Positions 12,343 through 24,778 are shown, counted from the stretch's first letter. The stretch is 64,000 nucleotides of DNA from Cephalopachus bancanus (GCA_027257055.1 JAPVLO010000986.1:124001-188000), one strand, 5' to 3'. Notes: generated by a model not told the origin, from the sequence alone. A program made the numbers and translations.

Positions 12343-12399
12343 TACAAACTTTAGCTCACATAAGGATCACCTGGAGGACTTTCCAGCACACAGTTTCTT

Positions 12400-12682
12400 A
12401 AACTGAATGTGGTGGTGTAATCCCAGTATTTTGGGCGGCCAAAGCTGTAGGATTGCTTGAGATCAAGATTTCAATACCAGTCTGGGCTACAAAGCAAGAC
12501 TCTATCTCTACAAAAAAAAATAGCTAGGCATGGTGACATAGTCCTGTAGTCCCAGCTACTCAAGAGGCTGAGGCAGAAGGATTGTTTAAGCCCAGGATTT
12601 GGAGGTGGAGGCTGCAGTGAGTTATGATCACAATTTGGACAACACAACCAGAGTCTGTCTCCAAAAAAGAAAAAAAGAAAAT

Positions 12683-12684
<2 letters not shown>
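12400..12684 (+). mobile_element. AluJ-like copy inside the MER5-like element
   Basis: Degenerate but full-length dimeric Alu on the + strand with a mid A-rich linker at about 12511-12520 and an A-rich tail at 12661-12682. A degenerate direct repeat, ACACAGTTTCTT at 12388-12399 and ACACAGATTCCT at 12725-12736, marks the insertion. Confidence 0.8.

Positions 12685-12729
<45 letters not shown>
12685..12729. repeat. (AC)n microsatellite at an Alu tail
   Basis: About 22 uninterrupted AC units directly following the AluJ tail. They run into the right target-site copy, which itself starts ACACAG. Confidence 0.97.
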
Positions 12730-12731
<2 letters not shown>

Positions 12732-12812
12732 TTCCTGAGCCTCAACCCAGAAGTTCTGATTCAGTAAGTAAGTGGAACAACCCTCAAATTTGTATTTTTA
12801 CTGGGCTCTCTG

Positions 12813-15800
12813 GTCCCAATGAGGATGCTACTTTGTTGACTATGCTTTGTGTAGTATTGTGTTAACCTGCACCAGAAAATGGGACACCCAAGGATGGAAC
12901 ATAATTTTAAAGGTACACAGTTGTTAAAGTTATGGCAAATGGGTTTCAAACAGAGATGACCAGGTAAAGGGTAAAAGTTCACAGACAACCAGAATCCTGA
13001 TAAGTAAAGGATTTCTCCCAGCTCCAAGGGGTGCAAAAGTAAGCATTAAGGAATCATTCTAAGAAAAGCTCTCCTAAACTTAGAGCTTAGCGATCCAGTG
13101 AGGCTGATTCAGCTAACTGAGAAAAACTCTCTCCCAAAATATTTGCTAAAAGACTTCCACAATAATAATAATATTGTTTGTATGTGTTTTATATCTGTTG
13201 TACATTGAAGGAATGGCCCCCAGAAGATAATCCTTGGTGATACAGCCCCCAAACAAAGTTGAACAATGAGCCCAAAACTTCCATGGCCCAGGTCAGGGTT
13301 CTGTCTAGCACACAGGGCTATTGCTCTGCAGTAGCCAAAGCTCAGATAGTCTTAACAGGCTAGGGAGAATTTGCAATTCTGTTGACTATTGGTCTGGACT
13401 TTCCTTCATCCCAAGGCAGAACAACTATGCTTGCACAATAGTCAACACGACATAAATCATAATGCACAGAGAAAAAAATGTTTTCTTCCTTAGGAAATCA
13501 CAGTTAGGTTTTATAGCCGCATGATTTTAGATTTCTTCTTTCAACTTGTCTTACTACTACATCTTTCTCTCTGCTTTTTCTTTTTCTTATTTTTCTCCAT
13601 TTTCTCAGCCACATCTTGTCATTTCTTCTTATATTTTCATTCCTGTAGGATGCCTGCTACCATTTGGGACAATAAATAGGTAACTATGAGAGAAACCTGG
13701 CCCACTCTCTTTAACCCCACACTTAACCTCACACATGCTTGGGTGAGAATCTTTTTTACTTGAAAGTAGCATTGCACCTACATCAATTATACTTTCCCAT
13801 GTTGACCAGTGATTGACAACACTAAAATCTAGAAAAATGATTGTTTAGCCTACATCAATGCTTACTGCAATAGAAACTGGTTTAGAGATCCCCAAGGATC
13901 TCAAAATTATTGGTTTTGGTCTACCTACTAGAAAGTTAAAAGTCCTAATTGGAAATACTTCTCATGCTTTCTTTCATCATTGTGAACTGAAGTTTAAAAA
14001 TTTGTAAATGTGAAATAATTCTCCTGTCACTTCCATTAAAATAACAGAAGATACACATGTAGAAAATCATGCTTCCCTGTACTAAAAATTCTAATGTATT
14101 TCTCCAAAATGAAATGCCCATCAGAAATCAATAGCAGATTTGTTCCAGGTCCTTTGAATCAATTGCTCTGGACCACAAAATCGGAAATGCCATTCTGCAA
14201 ATGAATTTTGGAACCTACTTCTTTCATAGCTGATTATTGAGAGTCAAAGCTGAAAAGTTTTGTTATGGTGAAAATTAATACCAGAAAAAAAAGCCAAAAA
14301 TAATAAATTGTATGCAGGGTGGATTGATTAATACTATGAGCTTGAAAACCAGATGTAAGAGAAATGTAAAAAATCCCAAGAAACACATAACTGGTTTCAT
14401 GGGGAAAAAAAGTTCTCAATGATTTGCTGTTGAACTTTGTATGGATTTCAAATTTTCAGAAATTTAAAATGTAGACTATTTAGCATCTATGTAGCCACTT
14501 CTTTTTTTCCTGCTTACAACATACTTAGGTAAAATGTGCCTTTCATTATTGATTTTGACATGTTTCAAGAATCTGACAAAGAGAGATGAATGCCATGTTT
14601 CAACTCAGAACTTAGGTTCAAGGGGTCTGGTCTTATTCAAGTTCATGATTTTAACTTCTTAATAAATTGTCTTGTCCCACCCTCATTATTTTTATAATCA
14701 ATTGTACACACAATTATAGCAGCTACATTAAAATGCTACAGTCTCATAATTCCTTTTTAAAAGAAGATTGGCTTTACTTTTGATACTTTTTAAAGCACCT
14801 TCATTTTGACTGTTCTGTAAGTATGTTTATCATTCAAACAATGGAATTTTCATCTCAGGAAAAGAAAATATTTACTTTTTTTTTCCTCTTTGACAGATAG
14901 TTTATCATGCAGAACTCCTTAAGAACCAGAAAAGGGAACCCATGGCCATTGTCTTCCCCTGAAACATCTTCTGTTGATAGATCTTACTACTAAGTCAGCT
15001 ACCAGAAGGCTGGGACTTATTATTACTGCCAAGCATAAGGCTATCCATCACTTGGAGTCAATTTTACCTTGCTTCTGCACCCTCTTATGTTTTCAGATGC
15101 TCAAAGTAGGGGCAGCTGTCCTTTCAGAAGAATAAGAAAACTCTCCTTCTTCTCAGAAACTGGGATTTTAAAAAAATTTCTCAGGTGCATTGGTGTTTCA
15201 TTCCCTAATAATGGAAAAAAGAAAAAGATTAATTCTTAAAGGATTAAGCATATTTAGATCTTAAATTCACCGTGAGAAATGCTTTACAGCATTGTACTTT
15301 CTCCTTTCAATAATAAATAATTTAGTATGGAATTAAGATTTCAAAATGCATTTTATAATTGCTTAAATTATGGTTTGTGGCTTCCTTTCATGTCAAGATG
15401 GAAATTCATTTAATAAATAAACTTACTTCTCATTGCAAATAGTTTAAAAGAGTCTAATTACTGACAATATCATTTCATATGCCTGATAAAAATATTCTAG
15501 GGGACAAACAAAAGAAACAGACAATCCAAAGACAAAATGGTACATTGAATTTTCTAGCATATGGCTCTCGAATGAGGGAAAGCCTATCTTTAAAGAATCC
15601 TTCCTTGAGGAAAATTTGGACCTAACTTCTCCCTAATCAAAGCATTTTTAAAGGTTCATACAGTGCAGATGTTTAACAAGTTGTTATAAAGAAGTAGAAA
15701 AATTAGAAAATATTAAAGCCTTATATTTATGCACTGTATCTAAATTTCTTTGAATGTATTTTAAATTCAAAGAGAAAAATTATTGACCTGTGGACAATAT

Positions 15801-17249
15801 GCACCATGAAAGTGTTCATTTCATTTGGTTAAACAAATAAAATATTCTTGGCTGTTTCAGCGAAAAATTTAAGGAGCATAAATATGAAGCAGCATAATAG
15901 TAAAGAAATAAATAATATATAAAAAATAAAGAAACATGTGACTGCATTTTCTCACAGATTCTTCCACTGAGATGAGCCACATACATCATCATGCAGCAAT
16001 TGATAACTTTTCATGTGTCTACTTGTTTGCTGTGTTCTTTAGATTATGCAAAGGAAGACCCTATTCAATTTTGCATCCTTGGTGCCTTGCATGGTACTCA
16101 GCAAACAACTGAATAGATAAAATTTAATTTAAAAATGTATAAAAACCTTAATAATAGCCTAAAGTAATGGGATAAAATGTTGCCTTATTTTAAAACTCTA
16201 AAGCAGTCAATGGGGAGGGTCCCATTCCACACTACCCAAGGCACTTCCCACTCACTCTTATGAGACCCTCTCTTCAAGACACTATCTTAATTTATGCATA
16301 GGCAAAAAACAAAAAAAATTTTTAAATTTGGAAATACTGTGTCTTCTTTTCTAGATCATCTTACATTGTTTTAGATGTCCAAACACAAATTGATTTGGCA
16401 ATTTACGTTTTCTTAAAATTCCTGCAGGTGTTTATCTTCACTAAACCACAATAGCGTGCATCTTGCATACATTTGTATTTGGATTCAGATAATGTTTTCC
16501 ATTTATTTTTTAATGATACCACATAATATGTTATTATTCAACTATACCCCACTGAATATAATAATTTAATAGGCACATTTCTAATGCTTGTCGGTGGAAA
16601 CAATTTTTTCCCTCAAAATTTATATGACAGAGTAGGTTCTCATGCTTAATGCAAACAAAAATTGCCTAAAACTACTTACTTTTCATTTTGGTGATATTAT
16701 TGCAATATAGACAGAATATAGACTCAGCACTTAACAGAAAATTAATATCATTTTAATGTACTGTTATGATGATTTCTATTCTCCACTGGCTTTGCATTTA
16801 TGAATAATTTGGAATAGACTTTCAGTAAAATGTAACTTCTCAACCTGATTCTAAAAGCTATTCAAAAATTCAACTAGTATTATAGCAGAGATGTAACAGT
16901 ACAAGTTTTAAAGGGTATGGAAAGAAAGCAAAAATCATTGAAAAAAGGCAAAAATTATATGACTTTAATATTAAATAGTCTACTTTTACTACAATTCAGG
17001 AATAAAACTAGTTCTAAAATTTCTGGTAATTAAAATAGCTACATTTATGTTTCAAAAGAAGTAACATATTTTCAACAGCTACAAAATCTGATTAACATAT
17101 AAAATTCACACACATAGCCTTTCTGATATTTTTCTTCTTTATAGGAAATCCTCCTATACCAGAAAGTTAGCCCCGTTGCTAAATGTAAACAGTGTGAGAC
17201 TTGCTTATATCTTCACTCTCTATTCCTACCATACTGAAGACTATGTTGT
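12813..17249. other. 4.4-kb stretch without recognised features
   Basis: Searched in all frames and for repeat families I know. No ORF above about 61 codons, no convincing exon and no clear transposon end. It is AT-rich, with pyrimidine-rich patches near 13540-13600. It may hold ancient repeats too decayed to see by eye. Confidence 0.5.
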
Positions 17250-17263
17250 TCCAACGCCCTTTT

Positions 17264-17559
17264 ATTTATTTTTATTTTTTTTTTTGAGTTGGAGTCTCAC
17301 TTTGTCGCCCAGACTGGAGTGCAGTGACCGCTCCCGGCCACCGCAGCCTCGACCTGCTGGGTTCCGGCGATCCTTCCACCTCAGCCTTCCCAGTAGCCGG
17401 AATTACAGGCATGCGCTACCATGCCCGGCTGATTTTTTTGATTTATTATAGAGATGAGGTCTCGCTGCCCAGGCGGGTCTCGAACCCGCGGGCTCAGGCA
17501 ATTCACTCACCTCAGCCTCTCAAAGACGCGGGATTACAGGCTGAGCCACCGAGCCCGGC
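17264..17559 (-). mobile_element. Alu, tarsier-like young lineage
   Basis: Full-length, on the minus strand, with a T-rich tail at 17264-17285. A perfect 13-bp direct repeat, TCCAACGCCCTTT, lies at 17250-17263 and 17560-17573. Intact B box and T-arm-like stem-loop sequence. Confidence 0.93.
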
Positions 17560-17573
17560 TCCAACGCCCTTTT

Positions 17574-18469
17574 AAAAGAAAATTCTTCTGGTTAGAAATG
17601 GTATAATCAAGTCAATCTTTAACACTTCTTTGCTTGGAAAGCATTTTTAAAAAACACAAAAAGTTTTTAAAAACAGAAACACTAACTTCATTTTTTATAA
17701 GAATGAGGGATACAAGGCATTCATAATAAAAAATGAGTGTAAGGATTTCTTAAAGTAGTGGAAACTATACAGGAGAGTGGAAACAGAGAGAAAATACTTC
17801 TGGCTACAGTTCCTAATATCCAGGAAAGTCAGCTATCCATGGAAAGAGAAGACAGAGTGAAGTTCAAATATTCTTTTTGGAAGTAATGAGAAAGATTTGC
17901 ATGGACTCATAGTAAAAAACTCCTCTCCAAACAGTTTGAATTCAAGAGGAGAAATGGTGTTGAATGAGAAATCACAGAGACAGCCATATTTGCAGGAAGC
18001 AGCTCATCACAGAGGCTGACCAAGGATTACACAAAATGCAGAGTGCAGCCTGCCTAGCTTTTTGGTTAGAATCAAAAGGTTACAGTTCTTACTGGGATCT
18101 TAGCCTGTGAACCAGGAAGAAAGAGAGAAAGAGAGAGAAAAAAGACTACCAGAATTAGTAAGCAGATTTCGATGGTCACAGAATACAAGAGTAATTTTAA
18201 AAATTAAATTATGCCAATAATAAAAAGTTGGAAAATGAATTGTTTCAAATGTAATTTACAAAAGCATATGTAAAACAAGTAGTACTGAGGAACAGATTTG
18301 GCAAATATGGACAACACCTATACACTAAAAATTTTAAATATATACATATCATATATTGCTGGGATAAATTTATAAAGAGCAATGAATGAAGAGGTATGTC
18401 ATATTTGTGATTTGCAAGAGTTGACATTTTTAATGTGATAATTCCCTCTTACTTGATCTGTTGACACAG
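17574..18469. other. AT-rich non-coding stretch
   Basis: No gene seen. Short purine-rich patch (GAGAGAAAGA type) near 18119-18145. Confidence 0.45.
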
Positions 18470-19080
18470 TGAAATGCCAATCAGTTTCAGTAGAATATTT
18501 TTTAAATATTGACAAGCTAACTCTAAAATTTACCTAAAAATTACCTGCAAATGCCAAGGACCCCGGAAAAGCAAAGCAATTTGGATAAAGAAAAGAAAAA
18601 CTAGAGCATTTATGCTTCTTGATTCCAAGACTTAGTGGAAAGCAACACTAGTGATATCGTGTGTCACAGGCAACAAGAAAGACAGAGAGACCAATGACAA
18701 AAGTTAGAGACCAGAAACAGAACCACACATCTGTGGTCAGCTGATTTTTAACAAATGTTTCAAGGCAATTCAATGAGGAAAGAATACGCTTTTCAACAAA
18801 TGGCATGAGAGTAACTGAGTATCATTTTAGGAATTAAAAAAAGAAAAAAAACTTCCACCGTTTGGTGACACCATACACAAAATGTCTCAAAATGAATCAC
18901 AATGCAAAAAGGCTAAAACTATTTAGCTTCTAGGTGAACACATATGAGCAATTTGACTCGAATGTGTTATTGGAAATATATCTTAGATAGGCCATAAAAA
19001 CCACAAATCAACGTTAAAAAATTGATGAAGTGGACTTTATCAAAATGTAAAACTTCTGCTCTTTGAGCAACATGATTAAG

Positions 19081-19118
<38 letters not shown>

Positions 19119-19445
19119 TGGCACCAGTGGGCATTTAAACAAAAAGATACTTATCATCATTAGTCATCAGAGTAATGTAAATTAAAGCCACAGTGAGATA
19201 TCTATACACAGCCACTAAAATAAACCAAATTTTAAAACTTAACAATAACAAGCTTGAATGTGGAAAAACTGGCACCCACATATATTCTTGAGTACAAAAT
19301 GAGACAATTACTTTTGAAAATTAGTCAGGCATATGAATCAGAAATTTTAACCCTTGATATTTACCCAAGGGAAAAAAGTGTATAGACAAAGACATCTCAC
19401 GCCCACTCATATCATTGCATGTTTATTCATAATAGGTTAAACAGG
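18470..19445 (+). mobile_element. Old L1M ORF2 3' relic
   Basis: Reads as decayed L1 ORF2 on the + strand. Recognisable blocks are 'cagaaacagaaccacacatctgtggtcagctgatttttaac', 'caacaaatggcatgag' and 'tcatcattagtcatcagagtaatgtaaattaaagccacagtgagat'. Many indels. A (CA)n tract interrupts it. Confidence 0.75.
19083..19117. repeat. (AC)n microsatellite in L1M
   Basis: About 17 AC units inside the old L1 relic. Confidence 0.95.
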
Positions 19446-20411
19446 CAAATGGATAAGAAACTTGGGGTATATACCCCTGGGATTATAAAATCTTTCTAAA
19501 AATTTGCACAGACTCTCATTTCCTCTGAATATTTGATTTTCCCTCCTCTGGATGCCAGCTGTATTTACCCTGTGGAAATGCCCCAGACAGGTGACCAGGC
19601 CAGCTTCACCTGCCCTTTGGTTGACATCATCTGGAGGTGACGGGAAACTCCGTTCTTTTTTATCTTCTGAGCATACCCAGTAGACATACGATGCTGTAAG
19701 ATAGGTTCCATGCACCAGATAGAGCCTTCCTTCGCAGATCACCACCATTTACATATTTGACTACCAGCTAAAACACAGGTGGGGCCCGACAGGAGAAAAC
19801 ACTAAAATGCAAACCACCATCCCACAAGCTGAGACCCCTTTCTGATTTTTCTTTTTCTTTTTGTTTCAGAAGAGTGGTGTGCTGACATAGTCACAAGGTT
19901 TGTGGGAGGCACACCTCACACAGGAGCTTGAAAACCCAATCCTCAAGCTTATGCACTGCAAATGAATCACCTTTCTGATTTATTGAGCGCATATTCTATA
20001 TGTTTCTTCCCCTTCCACCTCTCCATTCCTAAGCCACCAAGTTATTACAGAAAAATCAGAAGGCTTTAACTGAGTTCCCAGCAAATTCATGCAACTGGGG
20101 CTAAATAACTGATTTTTAAGTTTTTAAAAATGCTAGTGTTTGGTGTCATCTAGTGGGCAGAGCTTGATCTGCACACCACATGAAATAATATTAATTTGCT
20201 ACAGCAGAGGAGGGAGACAAGCTCCTTTAGATTAATGAAATGAAGAATCAAAAGTTTGATGCTTATCTTTTCTATAATTAAAAAGGAACATTTGATTACT
20301 GGGTTTCTTTGGGTAGATGATAAAATGTTTGAGGGCTAGATAGAGGTGATGGTTGCTTATTATGACATACTAAATGCCGCATAATTGCATGCTTTGAAAT
20401 GGTTGCATTTC
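19446..20411. other. Non-coding stretch
   Basis: No recognised repeat. A minus-strand 103-codon ORF lies at 19437-19748 but shows no known domain. See findings. Confidence 0.45.
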
Positions 20412-20420
20412 TGTTAGAAG

Positions 20421-20720
20421 GCTGGGCGCTGTGGGTCACACCTGTAATCCTAACACTTTGGAAGGTCAGGTCGAGGCGGGAGGATTGCTTGGGGCAAGGA
20501 GTTCCAGACCAGCCTGGGCACCATAGTGAGACCCCCATCTTTACAAAAAGTAGAAAAGTTTGCCAGGCATGGTGGCACGTGCCCGTAGTCCCAGCTACCC
20601 AGAAGACTGAGGCAGGCAGATCTCTTGAGCCCAGGAGTTCGAGGCTGCAGTGAGCAATAATCGTTCCACAGCTCTCTGGCCTGGGCAACAGAACAAGACC
20701 TCTTTTCAATTTAAAAAAAT
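20421..20720 (+). mobile_element. AluJ-like copy
   Basis: Full-length dimeric Alu on the + strand with ordinary AluJ-type left arm (GGGTCACACCTGTAATCC, AGTTCCAGACCAGCC). Direct repeat TGTTAGAAG at 20412-20420 and 20721-20729. Confidence 0.9.
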
Positions 20721-20729
20721 TGTTAGAAG

Positions 20730-21400
20730 AATTATAGCCTAATAAGATACAAATTTAAAGATGTGGGGCTTTGGTGAATAACATGACTTCTTATGTGAGA
20801 ATAGTTATTAGATCTGCCCTATGTCGTCCAATATTGTTCCTTTACATGGTGGTACCTTTCTTTGTACCTTATATTTTGTTGACTACATCACTTTTTTTCT
20901 GTCTCACCTGGGCTATTTAAACAGCCCCCTACCGAACCTTTTTGCCCCCAGTCCTACCTTCCAACATGAACAGCTTCCCTTCTAACCATCTGATAGCTAG
21001 TGTCACTGTACTTCTGGATGTCTCTGGTTTTCACCCAACTTTTCCCAATAAAAAGCCCTGCAGGGGTCTCTATGAAAGTTTAGCAGGATTGGGGGATGGC
21101 AACAGCTGTTCCCACTGCTGTAAGCCCCCATCTCTGGGGGTGGGAATTGGGGGGGAGCCGGTGGTCTGTGGACCAGCTGGTGGGAGCTACCCTTGGAGTG
21201 GAGAACCCATGGGTGCAGGGAAGAGGCACCTCCTTCTTTAAAGAGATAGGGGTAGGAGGGTGGCCTGCAGGGAGAGAGGGAAGAGTGCAAGAAAAGAAAC
21301 CAAGCACTTCTTCATGGGTTACACTGCAGGGGTAACCGGGAGGGAGGTGGGAGAGATGACTGGAAGGGAACAGGAGTCAGTGGTGGGGTACTTTCTTCTG
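20730..21400. other. Non-coding stretch, G-rich in its second half
   Basis: No gene seen. 21060-21380 is GC-rich. A run of four G tracts at 21136-21155 fits the G-quadruplex pattern on the + strand. It passes directly into the CA-rich tract. Confidence 0.5.
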
Positions 21401-22395
21401 CAAGTGCACTCACACACACTCATACACACACACTCCCACTCCCACGCTTGCACTCGTGCACACATATACCCTTGTACACTCTCACACACTCAGATTCACA
21501 CCTAACACACACATACACACTCACACACATGCACATACTCATATTCCCACCCACACTCACCACACAAACTCATACACTTACACACATTCATATACACATT
21601 GAATCTTACACATTTACACTCACACACAACCTCACTCACAAGCTCAGTCTCACTCATACACATGCACACACTCACACCATTCTTACACACCAACACATGC
21701 CTACACACTTTCATGTGCTCTCATATTTTTACGCAGTGACATGCTCTCACATCCACACACACCTGTACCCACTCACATCCTCATTCACACTCATATTCAC
21801 ACTATACACTCACAATTTTACATGTGTTCACACTTGTAGGCGCTCACGTACACACACCCACAATCTGCTACACTAGCTCTCACACACTGTCACACACTTG
21901 CATTACACACACGCATACACACATTTACATGCTTTTCTATCTAGTACACATACAGTCTCCCATGCACTCACATTCACTCCACTGGTGCACGCTCATACCC
22001 TCATTCACACTCACACCTACACACACTCACACATTCTTGCATATTTTCACACTCACACACACTTAAGCACCATTACACACACACTGTTACACACACACAC
22101 ATACACTCCTTCACACTCAGCCATGGACACCAACTTATACTCACATCCAACATCCACACACACTCATTTATGAGTGTGTATGTATTTGCTTTCACAAGAT
22201 CTCCTACTCATACACACTCATACACTCTCACATGTCCTCACGCTTGTACATACTTACACACACAACTGCACACTCCCTCACACTGGGTCACATTCATCCT
22301 CACACCCACTCACACATACACTCATTTTCACATGTGCTCACACTCATATACACTCACATCCACCTTTGCACACATGAACCCACACACTTGTACAC
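21401..22395. repeat. 1-kb degenerate CA/CACTCA-rich satellite-like tract
   Basis: Nearly every ten bases is built from CACA, CACTCA or CATACA units with short TTT or TGC interruptions. The unit length varies, so this is an imperfect simple repeat and not a clean microsatellite. The long His/Thr- and Val/Cys-rich ORFs across it, on both strands, are products of the repeat. Confidence 0.92.
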
Positions 22396-22817
22396 ACTGC
22401 CCCTGCAACCTATCAGCCTCCTGGTCCTCTTTTCTTTCTGTCCCCACCATGCAAGCCCATCTGGTGACACATGAACCTGTTCTGCTAGGATAGTTGGTCT
22501 TTCCGTGGGTATGGAGGCTCCTTGAAGATGGTGGCTCAAGCTGGTTTTCCACAGATGCACCCTCTGTGCCTTCTCCATCACCTGGTACAGACTGCCATTC
22601 AATAACTGCACTGTCAACAGTCGACCAAGTGAATTACAATGACCGTCATACCTTAAGGCCTAACCTTGTGGCAGGCATTCTTATAAGTGTCTTCAACATT
22701 TAACTTTTTATATTCTCCCAATCTCTAGGGAGGAGAACTGCTGATGGCACACACACTCCAATTTACAGTGTCTCAGGTTGAAAGAGGATGTACACATGTG
22801 GCTCCAAATTCCACTCT
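22396..22817. other. Non-coding stretch
   Basis: No gene seen. 22655-22720 ('ttgtggcaggcattcttataagtgtcttcaacatttaac') is faintly like a MIR, too weak to call. Confidence 0.4.
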
Positions 22818-22918
22818 TTAAGAAAGAAAGGAAGAAAGAGAGAGAGAGGGAAGGAGGGAGGGAGGGGAGGGAGGAAGAGGTGGGAGGGAGGAAGGAAGGA
22901 AGGAAAAGAAAGAAAGAA
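22818..22918. repeat. GA/GGAA-rich low-complexity tract
   Basis: Purine-only stretch of GAAA, GGAA and GGGAG units on the + strand. Confidence 0.9.
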
Positions 22919-23102
22919 ATTCAGTTTCCCCAGGTTATACTCGCATTCAATATTTTTATGGGATAATACACCATTTGATCTGGATATTATCAAAGAAAGC
23001 TTGCACCAGGACAAGCTGCAAGGAAGGCTTTATTCAGGACTATTGCAATAAGGGAGAGAGAGTGAGTTCAACTTCATCGAAACAAAAGGCAGGAAAGTTT
23101 TT

Positions 23103-23716
23103 TGGTTTTTTTTGTTGTTTTTTTTTTCATTAATCAGTATTTTTTATTATGGTTTTGTGGGGTACAGTTAAGGGTTAGGTGTACAATTACGTTTCATTCA
23201 GGCACCCTGTTAGGTGTACAATTACGTTTCATTCAGACACCCGACAGATATTTGTTACTGTTGATCCCATCCCCCTTCCCCCCATAGTTTCCCAGTACTG
23301 TCAGTCATTTTCTTATAGTATTGCATTGGATGTTCAAGGTCCATTATATGAGTGAGAACATGTGATATTCGGATCTTTGTTTCTGTGAGAGGTCACTCAG
23401 TATTATAGACTCTAGTTCCATCCAGGTTGCAGCGAAATTCATGATTTTGTTCTTTTTTATGGCTGCGTAGTATTCCATCGTGTATATATACCACATTTTT
23501 TTTATCCAGTCCTCTTTTGATGGGCAGCATGGTTGTTTCCAGGTTCTTGCTATTGTGAACAACGCTGCGATAAACATACGTGTGCAGGTATCTTTTTTAT
23601 AGAGTGATTTGTGTTCTTCAGGGTATATTCCCAGTAGGGAGATGCAAATCAAAACCACACTGAGATACCACCTAACTCCAGTCAGAATGGCAATTATCAA
23701 CAACTCAAAAAATAAC
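23103..23716 (-). mobile_element. 5'-truncated, 5'-inverted L1 insertion
   Basis: The T tract and 3' UTR (23103-23343) and the ORF2 C-terminus (23344-23638, ending ...YHMFSLI-stop) read on the minus strand. At 23639 the sequence switches to + strand ORF2 sequence (23639-23716). Perfect 15-bp direct repeat GGCAGGAAAGTTTTT at 23088-23102 and 23717-23731. A clear twin-priming structure and a fairly young copy. Confidence 0.92.
23174..23243. repeat. 35-bp tandem duplication in an L1 3' UTR
   Basis: Unit 23174-23208 is repeated at 23209-23243 with one or two differences. The other L1 copies here have one unit at this place. Confidence 0.9.
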
Positions 23717-23914
23717 GGCAGGAAAGTTTTTAAGTGCTGGGGTGAGATATTGGGAAAAAGCTGGAGATGTTAGGAAGAAGTTGGCTCGTGTAGTGAAGCT
23801 ATCTCTGTTTACTAATTAGAGTTAATTAATGCTAGAGACCTACCCTCCCACAGGAATTGGGAGACCAGAGTGTGGTCTCCTTTAATGATTACACTTTAAA
23901 GGGATAGCTTTCCT

Positions 23915-24202
23915 GCCAGCTGGTTGGCTCAGCCTGTAATCCACGCTTTGGGAGGCTGAGGTGAGTGAATTACCTGAGCCCGCGGGTTCGAGACCCGCCT
24001 GGGCAACTTGGCAAGACCTCATCTCCACAATATATCAAAAAAATTAGCCAGGTGTGGTTGTGCACGCCTGTAGTTCCAGCTACTTGGAAGGCTGAGGCAG
24101 AAGGATCGCGGGAGCCCGGCAGGTCGAGGCTGCTGTGGCCGGCCGGAGCGGCCACTGCACTCCAGTCTGGGGGACAGAGTGAGACTCCAACTCAAAAAAA
24201 AA
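23915..24202 (+). mobile_element. Alu, tarsier-like young lineage
   Basis: Full-length on the + strand. Left-arm start is slightly decayed (GCCAGCTGGTTGGCTCAGCC). The T-arm-like GCGGG-TTCGAGA-CCCGC is intact, and the tail is A9. No convincing TSD was found. Confidence 0.88.
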
Positions 24203-24301
24203 GGAAAGAAAGACATTCCTGGATTGTAAAATTAGCAAGAGGCTGAGAGAAGATTTGCATCTCAAAGGGGCAGAGAAAGAATTCACAACTGGAAGGTTTC
24301 T

Positions 24302-24778
24302 AAAATAAACCTCTGAAAAAGGTCAAATGGATGGAACTGAAAGTCATTATGTTAAGTGAAATAAGTCAGGGACAGAAAGACAAATGTCACATCTTCTCAT
24401 TCATATGTGGGAGCTAGTAAAAAAGTGGATCTTATGGAGGTGGATAGTAGATTGGTGGTTATCAAAGCCTGGGAAGGAGGAAGAGGGGAGATGAGAGATT
24501 GATTAATGGGTACAAGCACAGTTTGATAAAAACAATAACACCTAGTGTTGGACAGATTAGTAGGGTGAATGCAGTTTGCTATAATCCATTGTACATCTCA
24601 AAATAGCTTAAAAAGAATGATTCAAATGTTTCTAGCATAAAGAGAACTATTTCAAGTGATAGATATCCCAGTTGCACTGATTTGATCTTTGCAAATTATG
24701 TGAGTGTATTAAAGTACTACGTGTCCTTAAATTATACACATCTGTTATGTGTCAACTACAAAAGAAAATTTAAAAATG
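24302..24778 (+). mobile_element. L1MA-like 3' end
   Basis: + strand L1 3' end with 'gttaagtgaaataagtcagg', 'gtgggagctagtaaaaaagtgg', 'tggttatcaaagcctgggaagg' and a terminal A-rich 'gtgtcaactacaaaag'. This is the usual order of L1M 3' UTR blocks. It is much more diverged than L1-A and L1-B. Confidence 0.75.

Larger units (their letters stand above)
12343..12812 (-). mobile_element. MER5/Charlie-like hAT element, split by an AluJ
   Basis: The left part (12343-12387, 'aaggatcacctggagga') and right part (12737-12812, 'gttctgattcagtaagt') are the two pieces of a MER5-type non-autonomous hAT transposon. They are separated by the AluJ and its CA tail. Orientation is inferred from the remembered consensus. 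Confidence 0.6.

Noticed and set aside
21401..22493. Several His/Thr-rich ORFs of 67-142 codons on the + strand, and a Val/Cys-rich one on the minus strand
   Set aside because: They are direct translations of the CA-rich repeat in different frames; no codon bias or domain.
22655..22720. MIR-like core
   Set aside because: Too short and too diverged to distinguish from chance by eye.
24000..24060. Possible tRNA gene from a GGTTCGAGACC B box with an upstream A box
   Set aside because: No acceptor or anticodon stem can be formed; the boxes are those of an Alu.
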